Assembly (NCBI GenBank): GCA_905235685.1
Contig: CAJOMO010000003.1
Location: forward strand, 1-64,000
DNA length: 64,000 nt
DNA from: an uncultured Selenomonadaceae bacterium
GTDB taxonomy: Bacteria; Bacillota; Negativicutes; Selenomonadales; Selenomonadaceae
Reading direction: 5' to 3'
The stretch's first letter is position 1, and each line of letters starts with the position of its first letter. Shown here one piece after another: positions 6,959 to 14,723 of the stretch. A model generated the notes under the pieces. That model worked only from the letters and a program-made list of their open reading frames with translations. It searched no databases and was not told the DNA's origin. Position numbers and translations under genes: made by a program.

Positions 6959-9140
6959 ATGTCAATTTCAATAAGAAACAACGCAGGCGCTCAATTGGCG
7001 CTCCGTGAACTCATGAACAACAACAACAAAGCTACAAAGGATTTGAAAAAAATTTCCGGCGGGCAAAAAATCACTTCCGCCCAAGACGACGCCGCAGGTT
7101 ACGCAATCAGCTCAAGAATGCAAAGCCAAATCCTTAGCCTTAATCAAGACCAAGAAAATATTCAAAATGGTATTTCAATGCTAAAAATTGCGGGGGGGGG
7201 GGGCAGAAAATATTATTGATGTCATTAAAAATTTAAAAGCCCTAGCCATTGACGCGGCGACCGATACCAACACTGACGAAGACCGCGCAATTCTCCAGAA
7301 AAATCTTGACCAGGCGCTGGGAAATATAAACGACATAGCCACGACAACCAATTACAATGGCAAAAATCTTTTGGACGGCTCTTTGGCGGCGGAAATTCAA
7401 AGCGCGTCGACCGCCACGCAAACGCAAACTAAAACTGTTTATACGACCATTGAAACTACAGTAACCGTTGAAACGACAACCACCATTGAAACCACAACAA
7501 GCGTTACTGACTTTGTCGAAGTGCCGACCACAACAACAGTTTCGACTACAACCACCGTTGAAACTACAACAACTGTTGAATCGACGGTTACAACTACAGA
7601 AACTTCAACCACTCCGATTGAAATTAGTGGCAATTCTATAACGGAGGACGGCGTTTATCAGCTGGCGAGCGATTTTACCGGCACGCTGAATATTTCGGCG
7701 CAAAATGTAAAAATCGTCGGCAACGGTACGCTTAATAACGCAACAATTAACGTCACGGCGAGCAATGCTAATCTTTGGATTCAAAATTTGAATATAACCA
7801 ATTCGGGTGAGATGAACGCGATAAAATTCGGCAGCGGCACAAATACGCTGATTGTACAAGGCGAGAATAATTTAAATTGTAGTGATAATTGGCAATATGC
7901 TGTAATAAATATCGGCGGAGGCTTAAACATACTTGGCTCAGGAAAAATAGTTGCTGATAATACGACTGACGGCTCCGGCGCTGCCGGTATTGGAAATGAT
8001 GTTAATGAAAGATCGGACGCAAGCATTAATATAGGTGGCAGCGTTGTAGTTACAGCTTCGGTATCCGGATCATACGGCGCAGGAATAGGCAGCGGAGCAC
8101 AGAGCTCTATTGGCGATATTACAATTGGCGGCAGTGCCAATGTTACGGCTAGTTCGAATTATGGAGCGGGAATAGGTAGCGGCGCTTATGGCTCTGTTGG
8201 AAATATCACAATCGGTGATAGTGCCAATGTTACGGCTCGTTCAACACATGCCCTATACATAGGCTTCGGACATGATGGTTCTGGTAATTCTTGCGGAACT
8301 GTGGCGTTAGGTAATGATATTACACTTTATCCACCTGGGACTTTTTATTTACTTTCAAGGGGTGTTCTGGTTACCAATTTGACAACAAATACCATCTTAT
8401 CAACATTAACTGAGCTGGACGAGCCCACAAATACGATTACCACAACTACGACTGAAACTGTCGAAGTGCCTACCACAACAACAGTTTCGACTACAACCAC
8501 CATTGAAACTACAACAACAATTGAGACCACAACAACCATTAACACCACAACAACCGTCACTGAACTTGTCGAAGTTGAAACTACAACAACTGTTGCAGAA
8601 ACTGTAACTGAAACTGTCGAAGTGCCGGTAACCTTTTTGAAAAATGTTATGTTCCATGTTGGCGATAAATCCGGACAAGCTTTGAGTATCAGAATTGCCG
8701 ATATGCATACAAAATCTTTGAAAGCTAATGTGCCGAGCGAGGCTGACAAGGAGCGGCTGATAAATCTTAAAAATGACGCCGATAAATACAAGGCTTTTCA
8801 AGAATTGCTTGACCAAGTGCAAGAGATGACGCTGGACGATATAAATTTGCGAACGCGCGAAAGTGCCAATATTGCAATTCGCGTTATCGACAGCGCGCTG
8901 GAATATGCGACGGATCAGGCGACGAACATTGGCGCTTATCTGCAACGCCTGGAACACACGCTTGAAAACGTAACGACCACCGCAGAAAATACGCAGGCAG
9001 CCGAATCTGTTATCCGTGACGCCGATATGGCGCACGAAATGACAGAATACACCCGCGCAAATATTTTATCGCAGGCGGCGCAGGCTGTACTTGCGCAGGC
9101 TAACAAAGACAGCAGCAACGTGATTAGTTTATTAAAATGA
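6959..9140 (+). CDS. Flagellin with beta-solenoid insert, out of frame at a 12-G tract
   Basis: Residues 1-78 are a normal flagellin N-terminus (MSISIRNNAGAQLALRELMN, TSAQDDAAGYAISSRM) and the last ~90 a normal C-terminus (ESVIRDADMAHEMTEYTRAN, QAAQAVLAQANK, ending SLLK). Between them lie two Thr-rich linkers (about residues 160-218 and 492-558) around a ~270-residue domain rich in GAGIGSG and ITIGGSANVTA repeats, which looks like a right-handed beta-helix. The gene is split at 7192-7203 by twelve G: the first frame stops soon after (…GRKYY) and the second continues to 9140. Eleven G would restore one 726-residue protein. I read it as phase-variable and OFF in this copy. A sequencing error in the homopolymer is the alternative. 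ribD follows 12 bases downstream. Confidence 0.85.
7192..7203 (+). repeat. Poly-G tract (12 G) in flagellin
   Basis: Twelve consecutive G lie at codons 78-82. Loss of one G joins the frames as IAGGGAENII. The tract sits early, before the assembly domains are complete, where slippage acts as an on/off switch. Confidence 0.95.
7515..8516 (+). repeat. In-frame direct repeats flanking the flagellin insert
   Basis: About 57 bp starting GTCGAAGTGCC at 7515 recur at 8460 with two differences in the compared stretch. The offset is 945 bp, a multiple of three. Both copies encode VEVPTTTTVSTTTT followed by more Thr repeats. Recombination between them would remove or exchange the beta-solenoid without breaking the frame. 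Confidence 0.85.
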
Positions 9141-9152
9141 CGGAGAAATTTT

Positions 9153-10241
9153 ATGACGGACGAAATTTTTATGAGCGAGGCTTTGAAAATTGCCCGCAAC
9201 GCTGAAGGGCGCACTTCACCAAATCCACTGGTTGGCGCGGTGATTGTCAACGGCGGAAGGATTATCGCCGAAGGCTGGCACAGAAAAGCCGGTACACCGC
9301 ACGCTGAAATTCACGCGTTGAATATGGCGGGCGAATTGGCGAAAGGCGCTACAATGTATGTGACGCTTGAGCCGTGTTCGCATTTTGGAAGGACGCCGCC
9401 CTGCGCGAATAGGATTGTTGAATCGGGCGTTAAGCGCGTTGTCGTGGCAATGACAGATCCAAATCCGCTGGTTGCGGGGCGCGGTATCGAAATTTTGAGA
9501 GCCGCCGGAATTGCCGTTGACGTCGGCATTTTGGAAAATGACGCGCGCAGGCTCAATGAGGTTTTTATCAAGTACATCACGAAAAAAATTCCGTTTGTGA
9601 CGGCGAAATTTGCGAGTTCGTTGGACGGGAAAATTGCGACGGTTAGCGGCGAATCTCAATGGATTAGCGGCGAAAAATCGCGGGCGTTTACTCACCACCT
9701 GCGCGATATTTCGGACGGAATAATGGTCGGCGTGGGTACGGTTTTGGCTGACAATCCGAGTTTGACGACGCGCCTTGAAAATGGCAAAAATCCTGTGCGA
9801 ATAGTGATTGACAGCCGCGCACGGACGCCGCTTGACGCTAAAATTTTGACTGATAAATTGACTGAAACGATCATTGCGGTAACGGCAAATGCTCCCGCCG
9901 AAAAAATTTCTGCGCTGGAAAATGCGGGCGCGAAAATCATTGTTGCCGGTGACGGCGAACGCGTTGATTTGAAAATTTTGATGGCGGAACTTGCGAAACT
10001 GGAAATTACTTCGATATTGCTTGAGGGCGGCGGCACTTTGAATTTTTCAATGATTCGCGCAGGACTGGTTGATAAAGTTTACGCGTTTATTGCGCCGAAG
10101 ATTTTGGGCGGTAAAAATGCATTGACGCCGGTTGAGGGCGCGGGCTTTGAGAAATTATTGGACGCAGTTATTTTAACAAATTTGCAAGCAGAAAAAATTG
10201 GCGACGACATTTTAATAAGTGGCTACACATCCAACAGTTAA
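9153..10241 (+). CDS. ribD: Bifunctional riboflavin biosynthesis deaminase/reductase RibD
   Basis: 362 residues with two domains, catalysing steps two and three of riboflavin synthesis. Residues 1-~145 are the deaminase, with the zinc site HAE and PCSHFGRTPPC and the GRTSPNPLVGAV start. The rest is the NADPH-dependent reductase (KFASSLDGKIA, SRARTPLDAKIL, LLEGGGTLNFS). Length is normal. The gene stands alone, with no ribE, ribBA or ribH nearby and no room for an FMN riboswitch (12 bases after flagellin), so it may be co-transcribed with flagellin. Confidence 0.96.
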   Translation: MTDEIFMSEALKIARNAEGRTSPNPLVGAVIVNGGRIIAEGWHRKAGTPHAEIHALNMAGELAKGATMYVTLEPCSHFGRTPPCANRIVESGVKRVVVAMTDPNPLVAGRGIEILRAAGIAVDVGILENDARRLNEVFIKYITKKIPFVTAKFASSLDGKIATVSGESQWISGEKSRAFTHHLRDISDGIMVGVGTVLADNPSLTTRLENGKNPVRIVIDSRARTPLDAKILTDKLTETIIAVTANAPAEKISALENAGAKIIVAGDGERVDLKILMAELAKLEITSILLEGGGTLNFSMIRAGLVDKVYAFIAPKILGGKNALTPVEGAGFEKLLDAVILTNLQAEKIGDDILISGYTSNS

Positions 10242-10352
10242 GAGGCGCGCACGGACGCGCGCCCGAACCCCGCCGCGAATTAGTCGACCGGAAGTCGACT
10301 ATCTGAGCGGCTGTTTTCTTTGCAACTTTCTTTTGCGCAAAAGAAAGTTGAT
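10241..10352 (-). repeat. Tri-hairpin intergenic element, copy 2
   Basis: Minus-orientation copy. Hairpin A is CAACTTTCTTTTGCGCAAAAGAAAGTTG in pairing terms (10323-10350), B has the same TAGTCGAC/GTCGACTA core as copy 1, and C is GGCGCGCG/CGCGCGCC-type without a T-run. It starts two bases after the ribD stop. Confidence 0.8.
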
Positions 10353-10359
10353 ATTGTTG

Positions 10360-10387
10360 TTGCAAAGTCGGCATGATTTGATATAAT
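10360..10387 (+). promoter_or_regulatory. Promoter for the gene at 10410
   Basis: TTGCAA and TATAAT are 16 bp apart, and the ATG follows 23 bases after the -10. Confidence 0.65.
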
Positions 10388-10409
10388 TTCCGAAAAGGAA
10401 GTGTTAAAT

Positions 10410-10790
10410 ATGGCAACGATTGAGCGATTTAAGCAAGCATTAGCGCGCGGCGGCGTACCGGCGGAAGGCAAAGTTGTACCATTGACGCCGCAAATGCGCT
10501 ACGATTATTTATCCGCCGTCCACACAATGGATCAATTAACGAAATTGGCAGAGGAAATTAACAAACGCAACGAACACCGCGACAAATTAACCGAAAAAAT
10601 TTCCGCCAGCTGCAAATTGGCGCTGAAAAAAATCGTTGACAGCGACGAAATTATCACCGTGAAAATTATCGACTCGGCGATTCAAGGACTGCGGGAATGC
10701 CGTAACGAACTTTTGAAAATCGACGCCGCCAATAAGGAATCTGACAAACTTGCCGAATTTATCAGGGACGGCGTTTCGGCGGGCAGGTGA
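10410..10790 (+). CDS. Hypothetical helical protein
   Basis: 126 residues, charged and almost wholly helical in appearance, with heptad-like stretches (MDQLTKLAEEINKRNEHRDK and later IQGLRECRNELLKIDAANKE) that suggest a coiled coil. No signal peptide, membrane segment or recognised motif. The ATG at 10410 has GGAAG eight bases upstream and its own promoter, so it is very likely a real gene. It precedes the flavin-type oxidase gene by four bases and is probably in the same transcript. Confidence 0.75.
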   Translation: MATIERFKQALARGGVPAEGKVVPLTPQMRYDYLSAVHTMDQLTKLAEEINKRNEHRDKLTEKISASCKLALKKIVDSDEIITVKIIDSAIQGLRECRNELLKIDAANKESDKLAEFIRDGVSAGR

Positions 10791-10794
10791 TTTT

Positions 10795-11286
10795 ATGTTT
10801 AGGGAAATGCGCCGCGTTAAATGCGCACTGAAATTTGAAACCGCGGAAAAAATTCTGCGCGAAGGCGAATTTGGCGTATTGGCGCTCAGCGGCGACGACG
10901 GCTACAATTACGCCGTGCCGCTCAATTACGCTTTCGCCGATAACAAAATCTATTTTCACAGCGCCCTTACTGGTCACAAACTCGACGCCATTAAAAACAA
11001 CGACAAAGTTTCATTCTGCGTCGTTGCCCGCCACGAAGTTATCGCCGAAGAGTTCACCAGCTACTACGCCAGCGCCATCGCCTTTGGCAAAATTCGTATC
11101 GCTGAAGAAGTTGAAAAATTGCATGCGCTTGAACTCCTTGCCGATAAATATTCGCCCAACGTCGATAAAAATTTGCGTGACAGGGAACTCGCCCGCGTCA
11201 ACGCCGTTAAAATTATGATTCTCGAAATTGAACATTTGACCGGAAAAGCGGCGCGTGAACTCATTCGCGACGGCAAAATCAGCTAA
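10795..11286 (+). CDS. Pyridoxamine 5'-phosphate oxidase-like FMN-binding protein
   Basis: 163 residues of the PNPOx-like split-barrel fold (NimA/Pyridox_ox_2 type). The start FREMRRVKCALKFETAEKIL, then GVLALSGDDGYNYAVPLNY and IYFHSALTGHKLDAIKNN, follow that family's order, with the HSA..GHK segment contributing to FMN phosphate binding. Members reduce nitro compounds or bind flavin or haem, and the substrate cannot be assigned. The ATG at 10795 gives the usual family start. A terminator follows. Confidence 0.85.
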   Translation: MFREMRRVKCALKFETAEKILREGEFGVLALSGDDGYNYAVPLNYAFADNKIYFHSALTGHKLDAIKNNDKVSFCVVARHEVIAEEFTSYYASAIAFGKIRIAEEVEKLHALELLADKYSPNVDKNLRDRELARVNAVKIMILEIEHLTGKAARELIRDGKIS

Positions 11287-11291
11287 AAATT

Positions 11292-11328
11292 AATCGGACA
11301 GCCAAAAATTAACTGCCCGATTTTTTTT
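11292..11328 (+). terminator. Terminator between convergent PNPOx-like gene and birA
   Basis: AATCGGACAG pairs with CTGCCCGATT with one internal mismatch, followed by eight T on the plus strand. The T-run includes the birA stop codon on the other strand. Confidence 0.75.
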
Positions 11329-12109
11329 ATTTTGTGCGAATGGAAACATCGCCTGCGTAAAAAGTTCTCTGTTCGCCGCCAATATCGACAATCAGCGCGC
11401 CGTCAGCCGCAATGTCAATCGCCTTGCCCGTGAAAATCTCGCCGCTGTCCGCCTCTATCACGTCGATATTTTTGCCGAGCGTGATATTGTATTCGCGCCA
11501 AATCTTGAAAACTTCGCTGAAACTTTTTTGATTATAAAGCCTGTCAAATTCCTCAAGCACCGCGTTAAAAAATTCTGCGCGATTCAAATTGCCGCCGTTC
11601 ATTTCGGAAAGAGACGCCGCCACGTCGCGGATATTTTCCGGAAATTCGGCGCGCTCGATATTCACGTTAATGCCAATGCCGACGACAACAAAATTCACGC
11701 GGTCGACCTCGGCGCTCATTTCAGTCAAAATGCCAACCAACTTTCGCCCGCTGTACATAATATCATTTGGCCACTTTATTTCGGCGCGCAGGTTAAACCG
11801 CTCCATCGCGCAGGCAATAGCCGCCGCCGCCATCAGGGTAAATTTGGGCGCGTCATTGGGCAAACATTGTGGGCGCAGAATTATACTAAACCACAGCCCT
11901 TTATCGCGCGGTGAAAAAAATTTTCTGTCGAGTCTGCCTTTGCCGCCGGTTTGTTCCTCGGCAATAATGACAGTACCGTCAGCCGCGCCATTTTTCGCCA
12001 AAGTTTTTGCCAATTCGTTTGTAGAATCAACTACATTTTTTCGAATAATATTGACGCCGACAACTTTGCTGTTCGTAATAATACGCTTAATTTTGTCAAA
12101 GATTTGCAA
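11327..12109 (-). CDS. birA: Biotin--[acetyl-CoA-carboxylase] ligase, no repressor domain
   Basis: 260 residues that activate biotin with ATP and attach it to carrier lysines, here most likely the decarboxylase carrier encoded at 24299. Motifs: KNVVDSTNELAK, the adenylate loop GGKGRLDRKFFSP, IKWPNDIMYSGRKLVGIL and GIGINVN. The ~60-residue winged-helix domain of BirA repressors is missing, so it should not regulate biotin genes. I prefer the TTG at 12109 because AGGTG then sits at normal ribosome-site spacing. A GTG nine bases upstream overlaps that site. Confidence 0.93.
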   Translation of the reverse strand: MQIFDKIKRIITNSKVVGVNIIRKNVVDSTNELAKTLAKNGAADGTVIIAEEQTGGKGRLDRKFFSPRDKGLWFSIILRPQCLPNDAPKFTLMAAAAIACAMERFNLRAEIKWPNDIMYSGRKLVGILTEMSAEVDRVNFVVVGIGINVNIERAEFPENIRDVAASLSEMNGGNLNRAEFFNAVLEEFDRLYNQKSFSEVFKIWREYNITLGKNIDVIEADSGEIFTGKAIDIAADGALIVDIGGEQRTFYAGDVSIRTK

Positions 12110-12130
12110 ATGATTCACCTACGCAACTTA

Positions 12131-12243
12131 AGAGGCGCGCACGGACGCGCGCCCCGCCCGCGCTAGTCACGTGATGTGACTAATGCGGGCAGTTTTCTTT
12201 CTTTGCAAGCGTTTCTTTCTTTCCGAAAAGAAAGAAATGCTGA
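12131..12243 (-). repeat. Tri-hairpin intergenic element, copy 3
   Basis: Minus orientation, between asparaginase and birA. Hairpin A differs in sequence (CATTTCTTTCTTTTC pairing with GAAAGAAAGAAACG), B has a TAGTCACATCACGTGACTA core, and C is the GGCGCGCG type. Structure is retained while stem sequences differ from copies 1 and 2. Confidence 0.8.
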
Positions 12244-12250
12244 CATAAAT

Positions 12251-13246
12251 TTAAAAAACCGCTTCGATAGTACCAATAATTTCGCCGCGATGATTTTTCA
12301 AAACCGGAGGAAATTTTTTATCGAGCTGTTCAGATTCATTTTTGGTGAGCAAATCCAATTTTTTCAAAACAGCAATAACCATGGGCGTAACCGCGGCGTA
12401 ACTGCCATCTTCGATTTTGAACGCAATACCGAGATTTTCGTCCTTGACGCAAAGGCAATAAACCGCGTCCGCGCCGATTTTCGCGATAACCCTTCCGCCG
12501 GTAATTTCCGAAACAGCCAAATCAATTCTGCCCGTGCCGGAAATAACTTGCGGATAAGCGCTCATTGCGTCACGAATTTTCGTTGCGGCAAGCTCGTATT
12601 CGCCCCAATCGCCCAATTTCGGCGTCGACAGCCGCGCATACGCCAGCGCCATATTGTAAAGCGGCAAATAAAATACCGGCACGCCGCAACCGTCAATTCC
12701 AATTTCAAGTTCGGATTCCGGAACTTTCGCTGCCATTGCCACGTGCTTGAAAATGATTTTCTGCGCCTCATGCTCCGGTTTCGTGTAGCCTTCGATTGGT
12801 ACGCCCAACATCATTGCCAACGCGATTATCTGTGAATGTTTGCCCGAACAAGGATTGTGAACCGGTAAAACTTTTTCGCCTTTGGAAATTAAATCTTTGA
12901 ACGCCTTGCCACTCATCGGGCGAACTACGCCACAGTCTAATACCGATTCGTCAAGCCCCAATTTCGCCAAAATCCCGCGCACCAACGCAACATGATTTTC
13001 CTCGCCGCTGTGCGACGACACTAAAACCGCAAGTTCCTCCTGCGAAATGTTGTATTTTTCTAAGCCGCCATTTTTCACGAACGGCAAAGCTTGAAACGGT
13101 TTCGCCGCACTTCGCCAAAACATGGGCAAATGCGCATTACCAACTTCAGAAATAATTTCGCCCGCACAATTCACCGCCGCCACATCGCCACGGTGAATAT
13201 TCTCAACGTGTCCTGCGCGAGTGTACTGCAAAACAATTTCGCTCAT
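12251..13246 (-). CDS. Asparaginase II family protein (AnsA/AspG-II type)
   Basis: 331 residues matching the Asparaginase_II family (thermolabile L-asparaginase, Rhizobium type), which converts asparagine to aspartate and ammonia. Diagnostic parts are MFWRSAAKPFQALPFV, VSSHSGEENHVALV, HNPCSGKHSQIIALA and IGIDGCGVPVFYLPL. This family is unrelated to the common type I/II enzymes. Start ATG 13246 overlaps the upstream stop (ATGA) and has GGGGG seven bases before it. It is the last gene of the nucleotide-sugar operon, an odd pairing. Confidence 0.88.
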   Translation of the reverse strand: MSEIVLQYTRAGHVENIHRGDVAAVNCAGEIISEVGNAHLPMFWRSAAKPFQALPFVKNGGLEKYNISQEELAVLVSSHSGEENHVALVRGILAKLGLDESVLDCGVVRPMSGKAFKDLISKGEKVLPVHNPCSGKHSQIIALAMMLGVPIEGYTKPEHEAQKIIFKHVAMAAKVPESELEIGIDGCGVPVFYLPLYNMALAYARLSTPKLGDWGEYELAATKIRDAMSAYPQVISGTGRIDLAVSEITGGRVIAKIGADAVYCLCVKDENLGIAFKIEDGSYAAVTPMVIAVLKKLDLLTKNESEQLDKKFPPVLKNHRGEIIGTIEAVF

Positions 13247-14151
13247 ATTTTCGCCCCCAAAAATTTCTGTATGCCCGCGCGTAAATTTATTTTCGGATTC
13301 CAATCGGGCAAGGTTTGAAATTTCGTCCACGGTATCATAACTTCCCGCTGACGATACGGTCGCCCGCCCCATTCAATTGAAAGTTTTTTGCCCGCAACTT
13401 CCTCAAAAATTTTCACAACTTCGCGCAGAGATATTGGATTCAACGACGACACGCCGTAAGTGCCGCAATAATCATATTTGCCCGCGAAAAGATATTCGCC
13501 CGCCAAAACAAACGCCTCAACCACATCGTCAACGTAAACAATATCAATCAGCTGCGCGCCCGGCGACATCTTCAAAGTTTCGCCGGTAGTTGCAATTTTT
13601 TTCAGCAAACCCAAAATCTTGCCGCGCCTGTCGTCCGCGCCGTACGTGTCAAACAAATGCAGCGAGATGCACTTCAAATTTTGGGCTTCAATGTAAAATC
13701 TGAGAATGTTCTCAAAGCCTTCTTTCGTCGCCGCGTAAAAATTCACAGGGCTGTATTCAGCGTCTTCAAAATGTTGCTGCATCGTTCCGGTGTTCACGAA
13801 ATTGTAAATATTATTCGCCGTCATGGCGTCAAGAATTTCCGCGCCGAAAGTTATATTGCTTTGAATCAAATTTTTAATATCGCCGAATTTGTGAGCCGCC
13901 AAAACATTTGCCGCCAAATGATAAACCATGTCCGGCTTATTGCCTTCAGCGCAAAGATTATTCACCACGTCCAAAATCGTATTTTCGTCGCTGTAAACGC
14001 AAAATTTGACATTTTCGCGCAAATTTTTATTGAGCTCGTCAATTTTTGAAGTCGGTCTAACCAGCGCAAAAACTTCATGCCCGTCATTTACCAGCCGCGC
14101 ACCCAAATGATGCCCGATAAAGCCGGTGATACCCGTCATTAAAATTTTCAT
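13243..14151 (-). CDS. NAD(P)-dependent sugar epimerase/reductase (extended SDR)
   Basis: 302 residues, extended short-chain dehydrogenase fold. GITGFIGHHLG is the dinucleotide-binding motif, and YHLAANV and FYAATKEG (Tyr and Lys of the YxxxK catalytic pair) follow. It resembles CDP-abequose/paratose synthase-type reductases, which fits a cytidylyltransferase at the head of the operon, but substrate specificity is inferred from context. ATG at 14151 with AGGGG. It ends in a four-base overlap with asparaginase. Confidence 0.8.
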   Translation of the reverse strand: MKILMTGITGFIGHHLGARLVNDGHEVFALVRPTSKIDELNKNLRENVKFCVYSDENTILDVVNNLCAEGNKPDMVYHLAANVLAAHKFGDIKNLIQSNITFGAEILDAMTANNIYNFVNTGTMQQHFEDAEYSPVNFYAATKEGFENILRFYIEAQNLKCISLHLFDTYGADDRRGKILGLLKKIATTGETLKMSPGAQLIDIVYVDDVVEAFVLAGEYLFAGKYDYCGTYGVSSLNPISLREVVKIFEEVAGKKLSIEWGGRPYRQREVMIPWTKFQTLPDWNPKINLRAGIQKFLGAKI

Positions 14152-14163
14152 GTCAAGCCCCTC

Positions 14164-14718
14164 TTAGAACGGCGAATCAAAATCCGCAAGCGCAGGATGT
14201 TTCGTGTCGCGCTCTGACAAAATCGGCGCGGCGCATTTCCAATCAATTCCGCAGGAACTCCAGAGAACGCCTTTGTCATTTTCCGGCGAATAAACTGTAG
14301 TTGTCTTGCAAACGATAATTGCGCGCTCGCTCAAAGTCAAAAATCCGTGCGCAAAACCAACCGGCAAATAAATCGCATTGCCTTTGCCGCCAATGAGCCG
14401 ACAGCTGCAATACTTGCCGTAAGTCGCGGAATTTTTTCTCAAATCCAGCGCAACGTCCATGACTTCGCCCTCGACGCAGTAAACAAATTTATCGTGAGCC
14501 GCGGGGGGAATCTGAAAATGTAAGCCGCGCAAAACATTTTTTGTCGAAGTCGAATAGTATTCTTCTTTGAAATCGGTTGCCAAATTCAGCTCCCGAAAAG
14601 CTTCCGCGTGAAAAGTTTTTATAAACGAGCCGCGATTATCGCCGCGCACCACTGCCTGAATTTCAAAACAACCTTCAAGCGGCGTCGGTATCTTCTCAAA
14701 TAATTTAAAGCCGGTCAT
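14164..14718 (-). CDS. RfbC-like sugar 3,5-epimerase
   Basis: 184 residues of the RmlC cupin family. RGDNRGSFIKTFH, VLRGLHFQIPP (catalytic His), MDVALDLRKNSATYGKY (partner Asp), PVGFAHGFL and TTVYSPENDKGVLW (catalytic Tyr) are all present, so it should be active. Classic RfbC acts on dTDP-4-keto-6-deoxyglucose, but no rfbA or rfbB is in the operon. A CDP- or UDP-keto sugar is therefore an alternative substrate. ATG at 14718 chosen by GGAG spacing. Six C at the IPP codons are a short version of the homopolymers seen in neighbours. Confidence 0.85.
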   Translation of the reverse strand: MTGFKLFEKIPTPLEGCFEIQAVVRGDNRGSFIKTFHAEAFRELNLATDFKEEYYSTSTKNVLRGLHFQIPPAAHDKFVYCVEGEVMDVALDLRKNSATYGKYCSCRLIGGKGNAIYLPVGFAHGFLTLSERAIIVCKTTTVYSPENDKGVLWSSCGIDWKCAAPILSERDTKHPALADFDSPF

Positions 14719-14723
14719 ATCAT

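Noticed and set aside
7439-7633. Val-rich minus-strand frame in the first flagellin linker
   Set aside because: Also an antisense shadow of ACA/ACT codons.
7437-8632. Thr-linker repeats as a CRISPR array
   Set aside because: The repeats are translated, irregular, and have no spacers; no cas genes are present.
8406-9035. Minus-strand frame rich in Cys (CCGVNGCCGLNCCC) across the flagellin
   Set aside because: It is the antisense reading of the Thr-rich linker codons; no ribosome site, and the plus frame is clearly flagellin.
9141-9152. FMN riboswitch before ribD
   Set aside because: Only 12 bases separate ribD from flagellin.
14503-14508. Six-C run in the RfbC-like gene as a phase-variable tract
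   Set aside because: Short, in frame, encodes the conserved IPP of the family; normal codon use explains it.
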